The notes under the pieces were generated by a model, which was not told the DNA's origin, made no database searches, and saw only the letters and a list, made by a program, of their open reading frames with translations. From NCBI RefSeq assembly GCF_002343915.1, contig NZ_NETK01000002.1, positions 496,001 through 560,000 on the forward strand: a DNA stretch of 64,000 nucleotides, written 5' to 3'. The DNA is from Nannocystis exedens (GTDB lineage Bacteria; Myxococcota_A; Polyangia; Nannocystales; Nannocystaceae). Position numbers and translations under genes: made by a program. Below, piece after piece: positions 59,015 to 64,000 of this stretch. Within the stretch, counting starts at the first letter, position 1. Each line of letters opens with the position of its first letter.

Positions 59015-60403
59015 ATGACGAGCCCCGTGGCGCCCGCCGAACCCTCCGGTCTCCCTCCTGGTTATGGCCCGCGTGCGCGCGGGATCCCCGTGCGCAACAA
59101 GCTGCTGGTCGCGGCGGTGATCGCCAACCTGGCCGGCATGATCGCGGCGGTCTACGTGGCCCGGCTCATCCGCGACGTGCCGGCCGAGGCGTCGACCGAG
59201 ACCGCGCTGCTGGTCGTCTACTACACGGCGCTGTGCGTGGTGGCGGTCGCCGACGCCCTGCTCATCGACGAGTTCATGTTCGGCGGGGCGTTCCGCCTGA
59301 CGCACCTCCAGGGCAAGGACCCGAAGTTCGCGCGCGCGAGCGACGACGCGGCGATGGTGGCGGCGACGATGCAGCGCTCGTCGGTCAGCTTCCCGATCGT
59401 CCTGTTGCTGTCCGGCGGGCTGACCTACTTGCTCTTCAATTTCGTGAACCAGGACTTCAACTCCTATTACCGAAGAGTTGGAATTCACGTCAGTTCTCTC
59501 CGGGGAGACGATCCCGAGAATCAGCCGCGCCGGCTGCAGGCGATCGCCGAACTGTCGGTGCGCCGCCACCCGACGATCGTGCCGACGCTGCGGCAGCAGC
59601 TGGCGCGCGGAGGTGAGGTCGGGGCGTGGGCGGCCTGGGCGCTCGGGCGCTTCACCGACGTCACCGCTGAGCGCAAGGCCATCCTCGCCGACCTGCGGGC
59701 CGCGGTGAGGTCGCCGGATCCGAACCTCCGGCGTGAGGCGCTGATCTCGCTGGCCCGCTACCAGGACCGCGACGTCGCCGATCAATTGTTTGGCGAGCTC
59801 GAGCGCGACCTGGCGGCGGGCGTGATCGACCGGCGGCTGCTGGTCGCGGCCGGGTACATCCAGGTGCCGAAGGTGCTGCCGGTGCTGCAGCAGATCCTGC
59901 AGCGCGGCGACGAGAAGGCCCAGCGCGTGGCGGCGTGGGCGATCGCGCAGCACCGCGACCAGCGGGAGGCCAAGGACCTCGACACGATGCTGACGGATCG
60001 CCTGCCGTCGGCCGCGTTTTCGGTCCGCTGCGCGATCGTGTTCAGCCTCGGGATCCTCGGCAACGAGCGCGCGAACGTGCCCCTGATGCACGCGTACGAC
60101 ACGGCGACGCCGGAGGAGCGGACGACGACGTGCCCGGTGGAGGTGGTGTACCTCCGGCCCGACGGCCAGCAGGACCACTTCGAGCTGCTGCTGCCGGTCG
60201 ACAACTACGAAAACCATATCTTCAAAGTTTTGGGCCAAATCCGCGCCACGTCTCCAGAAATTCGTGCCGAGGTCGAGCCGTGGCTGGAGCGCCTCGTCGC
60301 CCAGCACAAGGGGGACGGGACGCTCAAGGCCGACCGCGCGCAGTCGCTGCTGGACGGGATCCGGAGCGCGCGCGACGACTCGAAGGTGGCGGCGCCGGAG
60401 TAG
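59015..60403 (+). CDS. Membrane protein with cytoplasmic HEAT-like repeats
   Basis: 462 residues from the ATG at 59015. Three hydrophobic segments in the first 140 residues (about 29-50 LLVAAVIANLAGMIAAVYVA, 65-88, 122-142 FPIVLLLSGGLTYLLFNFV) are followed by a helical repeat domain: PRRLQAIAELSVRRHPTIVP, ARGGEVGAWAAWALGRFTD, DPNLRREALISLARYQDRD, EKAQRVAAWAIAQHRDQRE. The last 100 residues (TTTCPVEVVYLRPDGQQDHF) are a small mixed domain. Function unknown. It precedes the two secreted SCE4755-like genes on the same strand, with a separate -10 between them. Confidence 0.75.
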   Translation: MTSPVAPAEPSGLPPGYGPRARGIPVRNKLLVAAVIANLAGMIAAVYVARLIRDVPAEASTETALLVVYYTALCVVAVADALLIDEFMFGGAFRLTHLQGKDPKFARASDDAAMVAATMQRSSVSFPIVLLLSGGLTYLLFNFVNQDFNSYYRRVGIHVSSLRGDDPENQPRRLQAIAELSVRRHPTIVPTLRQQLARGGEVGAWAAWALGRFTDVTAERKAILADLRAAVRSPDPNLRREALISLARYQDRDVADQLFGELERDLAAGVIDRRLLVAAGYIQVPKVLPVLQQILQRGDEKAQRVAAWAIAQHRDQREAKDLDTMLTDRLPSAAFSVRCAIVFSLGILGNERANVPLMHAYDTATPEERTTTCPVEVVYLRPDGQQDHFELLLPVDNYENHIFKVLGQIRATSPEIRAEVEPWLERLVAQHKGDGTLKADRAQSLLDGIRSARDDSKVAAPE

Positions 60404-60424
60404 GCGCCGCGGCGCTGGAGCCGG

Positions 60425-60430
60425 TACAAT
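60425..60430 (+). promoter_or_regulatory. Predicted -10 element of the SCE4755-like gene pair
   Basis: TACAAT lies 2 bases before an ATG at 60433 and 26 bases before the ATG at 60457. Transcription would begin near 60437, which favours the second ATG (leader about 20 bases with GAAAGAG). No -35 match. Confidence 0.4.
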
Positions 60431-60456
60431 CGATGTGCGCGAAAGAGCACATCGAC

Positions 60457-61317
60457 ATGCACCGCTTCGCTTTTCCTGTCCTCGCGTTCGCCTCGGTCGC
60501 CGTCACCGCGACGGCGGCGTCGGCCCATATCGCCCTGAGCTCGCCGTTGCCGCGGCACGTCGAGCAGAAGTCCGGACCGTGCGGGGTCGGGCCGAACGAC
60601 ATGCGCGGGGCGGAGGTGGCGACCTTCCAGGGGGGCGAGACGATCATGGTCCGCTGGACCGAGACGGTCGACCACCCGGGGCACTTCCGGATCAGCTTCG
60701 ACGACGACGGGCACGACGACTTCGCCGACCCGGCCGGCTACGACGACTTCTATTCGAACTCGGCGGTGCTGGTCGACGAGATCGCCGACAAGCAGGGGTC
60801 GCAGCAGATGTACGAGCAGGCGGTGACGCTGCCGCTGATGAGCTGCGACAACTGCACGCTGCAGCTCGTGCAGGTGATGACCGACAAGCCGCCGTACGAG
60901 GTCGGGACGAACGACCTCTATTACCAGTGCGCCGACATCGTGCTCATGGGCGCGGCGGAGACGACCGGGGAGGAGACGACCACCGGGGAGACGACGACGG
61001 GGGAGGAGACGACCGGCGACGCGAGCAGCGGCGACAGCGCCAGCGTCGGGACCACGACGTCGGGGGAGCCCGGCAGCTCGACCGGCGAGGACTCGCAGCC
61101 GACCACCGGCGGCGACGGGACGACGGCCGACGACGGGACGACGGCCGGCGACGGCACGACGGCCGCGAGCGGCAACGACAGCGAGGGGACAGGCAGCGCG
61201 ACCGAGAACATGGCGGAGGGCGAGGGCGGCTGCGGGTGCCGCTCCGGCGGTGCAGGCGGCAGCGGGAGCGCGGCAGGGCTGTTGTTGCTGTTGGCTCGCC
61301 GGAGGCGGCGTGGTTAG
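60457..61317 (+). CDS. SCE4755-family polysaccharide monooxygenase-like protein, MYXO-CTERM type (copy 1)
   Basis: 286 residues. Signal peptide (MHRFAFPVLAFASVAVTATAASA) cleaved before HIALSSPLPRH, leaving an N-terminal His as in lytic polysaccharide monooxygenases, whose copper site needs a free N-terminal His. Further blocks: QKSGPCGVGPNDMRG, MVRWTETVDHPGHFRISFD, and CDNCTLQLVQVMTDKPPY with four conserved Cys. A Thr/Gly/Glu linker (TTTGEETTGDASSGD) leads to GGCGCRSGG, a hydrophobic segment LLLLLA and RRRRRG, a MYXO-CTERM-like sorting tail. Copper oxidase activity is inferred from the His and fold features. A close paralogue overlaps its end. Confidence 0.82.
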   Translation: MHRFAFPVLAFASVAVTATAASAHIALSSPLPRHVEQKSGPCGVGPNDMRGAEVATFQGGETIMVRWTETVDHPGHFRISFDDDGHDDFADPAGYDDFYSNSAVLVDEIADKQGSQQMYEQAVTLPLMSCDNCTLQLVQVMTDKPPYEVGTNDLYYQCADIVLMGAAETTGEETTTGETTTGEETTGDASSGDSASVGTTTSGEPGSSTGEDSQPTTGGDGTTADDGTTAGDGTTAASGNDSEGTGSATENMAEGEGGCGCRSGGAGGSGSAAGLLLLLARRRRRG

Positions 61318-61927
61318 CGGACGGACGGGCGCGAGACGGGTCGGCCTGGCGCTGGGCCTGGCGGGCCTGCCCGCGACGGCGCTGGCGCACATCACCCTGC
61401 TCGAGCCGGCGCCGCGCCATGATCAGCAGAAGCTCGGGCCCTGCGGTGCCGGCACCGACGACGCGCGCGGCGAGGTGGTGAGCACGTTCCGACCGGGGCA
61501 GACGATCACGGTGCGCTGGCAGGAGACGGTGCCGCACCCCGGGTACTTCCGCATCAGCTTCGACGACGAGGGGCAGGACGCGTTCGTCGATCCGCCCGAG
61601 GCCGGCCAGAGCGGCGATCCGGCGGTCGTGCTGGTCGATCTGGTAGCGGACAAGGACGGCCGGCAGACGTACGAGCAGGCGGTGACGCTGCCGGACGTGC
61701 GCTGCGACCGCTGCACGCTGCAGCTCGTGCAGGTGATGACGGACAAGGCGCCGTACGGGGACGGCAACGACCTCTACTATCAATGCGCGGACCTCGTGCT
61801 CAGCGACGACGCGCCCGAGACGAGCGAATCGCCTGCCGCCGACGACGCGAGCGGAGGCTGCCGCACCGGTTCGGCGGGTCCGCTGGCGCTGGTGCTGGTG
61901 CTCGGCCGGCGGCGCCGGCGAGCCTAG
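61310..61927 (+). CDS. SCE4755-family polysaccharide monooxygenase-like protein (copy 2)
   Basis: 205 residues from a GTG overlapping the end of copy 1 by 8 bases. Signal peptide (LALGLAGLPATALA) cleaved before HITLLEPAPRHDQQK, again exposing His1. QKLGPCGAGTDDARG, TVRWQETVPHPGYFRISFDD and CDRCTLQLVQVMTDKAPYGD align with copy 1, so this is a tandem duplication. The linker is shorter, and the tail is GGCRTGSAGPLALVLVLG with RRRRRA, a reduced sorting signal with one Cys. The stop overlaps the stop of the convergent gene by four bases. Two paralogues may act on different polysaccharides. Confidence 0.8.
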   Translation: MVSGRTGARRVGLALGLAGLPATALAHITLLEPAPRHDQQKLGPCGAGTDDARGEVVSTFRPGQTITVRWQETVPHPGYFRISFDDEGQDAFVDPPEAGQSGDPAVVLVDLVADKDGRQTYEQAVTLPDVRCDRCTLQLVQVMTDKAPYGDGNDLYYQCADLVLSDDAPETSESPAADDASGGCRTGSAGPLALVLVLGRRRRRA

Positions 61928-62382
61928 AACTGCAACGTGAGGCCGCCGGCGGCCGGCTTGACGCGGACGCGGGCGGTCCAGTCGTCGCGGTCGCGAGTGA
62001 AGCGCTCGTAGCGGACCGCGCCCACGGCGGTGAGCGGCATGCCGACGAGCATCATCAGGGCGCCGGGGATGAGGAAGTGAAGGCCGGCGTAGGGGCCACC
62101 AGGGGCCGGGCCCTCGGGAGGCGGCTGCGGGTTCATGACGAGGAGGGCGCCGACGATCGTGGTGGGGATCCCGAGGGCGAACAGGCTGGCGCCGACGATC
62201 AGCGACTTGAGCCCGCGCGGCTGCGGATACTGGAGGTCGATGCCGGCGACCGGATCCTGACACGGCTTGCCGGCCGCGGCCGCCCGCACCGGCAGGCGAC
62301 AGGAGCGGAGTTTCGCGGTCGCGGTCGTCGGTGCGAGCGCGACCAGGGCAGCGAGCGAACACAGGCACAAGGCGCGGCGCAT
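61924..62382 (-). CDS. Hypothetical envelope protein with two membrane segments
   Basis: 152 residues. Signal peptide (MRRALCLCSLAALVALAPTTATA), then a short soluble part with two Cys (SCRLPVRAAAAGKPCQDP), two hydrophobic segments (SLIVGASLFALGIPTTIVGALLV and LIPGALMMLVGMPLTAVGAV) and a basic end. GGAG lies 8-11 bases before the ATG. It converges on and overlaps the second SCE4755-like gene. I recognise no family. Confidence 0.65.
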   Translation of the reverse strand: MRRALCLCSLAALVALAPTTATAKLRSCRLPVRAAAAGKPCQDPVAGIDLQYPQPRGLKSLIVGASLFALGIPTTIVGALLVMNPQPPPEGPAPGGPYAGLHFLIPGALMMLVGMPLTAVGAVRYERFTRDRDDWTARVRVKPAAGGLTLQF

Positions 62383-62515
62383 GAGCGGCTCCCGGTCGAG
62401 GACAGCGGTCTTGACCGCACCAGCGTCCGCGATGCTCGCGAGATCTGCAAGCGGGCAGTAGCCGGATGCGCGGCCTGCCGAGGCGTGCTACCGATGCGGC
62501 GTCAGGAGAGCGCCC

Positions 62516-62956
62516 ATGATCCAGCAGGCCCTACTTCGCACCCTCGCCCTCGTCTTCGCCACCACAGTTGTGTTCGCCGGGGGCTGCAAGGACACCTCGG
62601 GAGCCGGCTCCGGCGTGCCCGGGACCGCCGACCCCGCAGGGACCGCAGGTGCGGGGGGCGGCGGCGCGCAGACGCCGGTCGAGGCCAAGCCGGAGACCAC
62701 GCCGGAGACCACGCCCGTGGCCGCGACGGCCGGGGAGACGGCCTCGCCCTCGACTCCGCCCCGGCCGGACGACTCGACGACGGTGTTCGTCGAGTGCACG
62801 ACCCGCTCGAGCATGTGCACGCGCGAGTACAACCCGGTCTGCGGCAAGCTGACCGACGGCTCGCGCAAGTCGTTCTCGAACAAGTGCGTGGCGTGCGGCG
62901 ACCATGCGGTGGTCGGCTACTCGCCGGGCGCGTGCCCCGAGCCGCCGCCGACCTGA
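62516..62956 (+). CDS. Lipoprotein with a Kazal-like domain
   Basis: 146 residues; AGGAG ends about 6 bases before the ATG. Lipoprotein signal with lipobox FAGGC near residue 24. A Pro/Thr/Gly/Ala linker (KPETTPETTPVAATAGETA) follows. Residues 93-142 form a Kazal-like module: CTREYNPVCGKLTDGSRKSF, SNKCVACG and VVGYSPGAC, with the C-x6-YxPVCG core and five to six Cys. Kazal domains are best known as serine protease inhibitors; a surface-anchored inhibitor in a predatory, protease-secreting bacterium is plausible, but inhibition is inference. Confidence 0.78.
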   Translation: MIQQALLRTLALVFATTVVFAGGCKDTSGAGSGVPGTADPAGTAGAGGGGAQTPVEAKPETTPETTPVAATAGETASPSTPPRPDDSTTVFVECTTRSSMCTREYNPVCGKLTDGSRKSFSNKCVACGDHAVVGYSPGACPEPPPT

Positions 62957-63024
62957 TGCGCGTGCGCGGCGGCGGGGCCACCCGAGTCGCGTCTGGCCGA
63001 GGGCGAGACCGTGATTAAACACAA

Positions 63025-63057
63025 ACGGCCTCCACCTCGGGTGCGAGGCGGGGCCGT
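63025..63057 (-). terminator. Terminator of tRNA-Thr, possibly bidirectional
   Basis: ACGGCC...CCACCTCG (63025-63039) pairs with CGAGGCGGGGCCGT (63044-63057) with small mismatches and a GGTG loop. On the minus strand it is followed by TTTGTGTTTAAT. It separates the Kazal lipoprotein gene from the convergent tRNA. Confidence 0.75.
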
Positions 63058-63086
63058 CGTGGCGCGCTTCAGCTCTATTTTTTCGA

Positions 63087-63159
63087 AGCCACTTTCCGGA
63101 CTCGAACCGGAGACCTGCTGATTACGAATCAGCTGCTCTACCAACTGAGCTAAAGTGGC
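63087..63159 (-). tRNA. tRNA-Thr, anticodon CGU
   Basis: The minus strand reads GCCACTTTAGCTCAGTTGGT ... GGTTCGAGTCCGGAAAGTGGC. The acceptor stem GCCACTT/AAGTGGC pairs fully, the D-arm TAGCTCAGTTGGTAGAGC is standard, the anticodon stem GCTGA/TCAGC encloses TTCGTAA with anticodon CGT, and the T-arm has GGTTCGAGTCC. CCA is not encoded. It decodes ACG, a frequent codon in this GC-rich genome. Confidence 0.95.
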
Positions 63160-63199
63160 GCACCTCGTTGGAAGAGCTTTCCGCGCGCTGAGGGTCGGG

Positions 63200-63228
63200 C
63201 TTTTACACTTCTCCCCGGCGCGCGTCAA
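63200..63228 (-). promoter_or_regulatory. Predicted promoter of tRNA-Thr
   Basis: Minus strand -35 TTGACG (63228-63223), 17-base spacer, -10 TAAAAG (63205-63200), about 40 bases before the mature 5' end. It is one of the strongest promoter matches in the window. Confidence 0.7.
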
Positions 63229-63394
63229 GCCCTTTCGCAACCTTGGGCGCGCCTTCCGGGGGCCTCGGCGACGACAGCGCCGCGTCGCCGCCGATCTCGC
63301 GCTCTTTCCCGGTTGCAATTTGCGCTCCGCTCTCCTGCCGGACGGGTGTGAGGACGGAGTCGGCGGCGGCACGTCTTCTGCCGCGTTCTCGCTG

Positions 63395-63823
63395 TCAGTA
63401 TCTCGACGACGCCGCCTTGCGCTCGGGGTGGAGCGTCGTGTGGATGGACATGCCCGCAGCGACATGTCCTCGGGGACCGGTGGCGGCGCGCGCCTCGGCG
63501 CTGCCCCGGTAAATGAGCAGGGCGACGGCGCTGCCGGGGCGGGAGCCGCCGTCGCGGAAGTGGGCCTGGACCTGCACGCGCCAGTGGTGGTCGTCGTGCT
63601 TCTCCATGCGGCAGGTGAAGCCGAGCATCGCGTCGTCGACCGGGCGCTGACTCGGGACGTCGGACGGGAGCACGACCCACCACCAGTCGCCGACCTGGGT
63701 GCCGTCGTACACGCGGTAGAGCTCGCCGTCCTGCACGTTGACGGCGTAGGCCGACGGGATGGGTCGTGGCGTCGGACAGTCGCCGGCGTCCGCGGCGATG
63801 CGCTTGGCGTCACTCTGATTCAC
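63395..63823 (-). CDS. Hypothetical protein
   Basis: 142 residues from a GTG; AGGAGGT lies about 5 bases upstream, a strong ribosome site. The central part has a regular beta-rich composition (YAVNVQDGELYRVYDGTQVG, DWWWVVLPSDVP, MLGFTCRMEKHDDHHWRVQV, VALLIYRGS). After YRGS the sequence becomes low in complexity and includes two palindrome copies (63436-63468), so the original protein may have ended near residue 110. No family recognised. Confidence 0.6.
   Translation of the reverse strand: MNQSDAKRIAADAGDCPTPRPIPSAYAVNVQDGELYRVYDGTQVGDWWWVVLPSDVPSQRPVDDAMLGFTCRMEKHDDHHWRVQVQAHFRDGGSRPGSAVALLIYRGSAEARAATGPRGHVAAGMSIHTTLHPERKAASSRY
63436..63468. repeat. Two palindrome copies at a gene 3' end
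   Basis: TGGACATGCCCGCAGCGACATG overlaps ACATGTCCTCGGGGACC. They extend the coding frame of the hypothetical gene on the minus strand (GPRGHVAAGMSIH). Confidence 0.65.
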
Positions 63824-64000
63824 GGCTCACCTCCTATGCGGCTCTACGGTGAAAAAGGCCGCTTCTCCGGCAAGTGAGCCCGGCTACGAGCGGCGCGGCG
63901 GGTCAGCCGCGGTCGGCGGCGCCTCGCCGGCCGCGAGATGGACCGGGTCGGTGGCTTCGGCACACCGCGGCGACCGTCGACTCGCGGGCAGCTGCGGCGA

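Overview
The window is very GC-rich DNA with almost no strand gaps, and its gene content points to a myxobacterium, most likely of the Nannocystis group. The support is a MYXO-CTERM-like tail (Gly/Cys-rich stretch, hydrophobic segment, Arg cluster) on two secreted polysaccharide-monooxygenase-like proteins, a Ser/Thr kinase fused to an FHA domain, a chemosensory operon with an embedded HEAT-repeat protein, a DUF6178 gene, and a futalosine-type menaquinone gene. The genus is my inference; the phylum-level assignment is firmer.

Layout. 1-3.6 kb: end of a CDF metal transporter, a Pro/Ala-rich small protein, a 1-Cys peroxiredoxin and a DUF4266/DUF3570 envelope pair. 3.7-7.5 kb: housekeeping genes cmk, rpsA, ribH, nusB. 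7.6-17.4 kb: one tightly overlapped chemosensory operon (response regulator, cheA, two cheW, receiver protein, HEAT protein, a frameshifted cheR, cheB, GAF protein, second response regulator). 17.4-27.7 kb: xerD-like recombinase, M50 protease, scpA, scpB, rluB; the last three carry huge low-complexity extensions. 27.8-28.5 kb: rpsN and rpmE2. 29.2-41.2 kb: fabH, TPR lipoprotein, kinase-FHA protein, octaheme cytochrome, small membrane protein, ftsH, tilS, DUF6178. 41.4-48.6 kb: HtrA protease and a menaquinone block (polyprenyl synthase, UbiE/MenG, UbiX, a frameshifted partner gene, mqnE). 49.5-54 kb: GT2 polysaccharide synthase, GT-C-like membrane protein, SPOR protein. 54.1-64 kb: a VCBS/FG-GAP gene that looks cut at both ends, VanW protein, membrane HEAT protein, two tandem secreted SCE4755-like proteins, small envelope proteins, a Kazal-like lipoprotein, tRNA-Thr(CGU) and a hypothetical gene.

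The most unusual feature is a short dispersed palindrome, about [AC][AC]TGTCC-N4-GGACA[GT], which I find by eye more than 50 times. It clusters in gaps between convergent genes and inside reading frames, always keeping the frame open. In coding DNA it is read mainly as V-(L/R)-x-D or S-x-G-T-G. Tandem amplification of it seems to have built the roughly 900-residue tail of ScpA, part of the extensions of ScpB and RluB, the cytoplasmic N-terminus of the octaheme cytochrome, and inserts in UbiX, CheA and the mqn-linked gene. I know of no description of this family; it resembles REP/BIME or Rickettsia palindromic elements in concept only.

A second recurrent pattern is promoter architecture: TTGnnn, 17-18 bp, TAnnnT, then only 6-9 bp to the start codon. 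It precedes at least eight genes, with the -10 part seen at four more, and suggests that leaderless mRNAs are common here.
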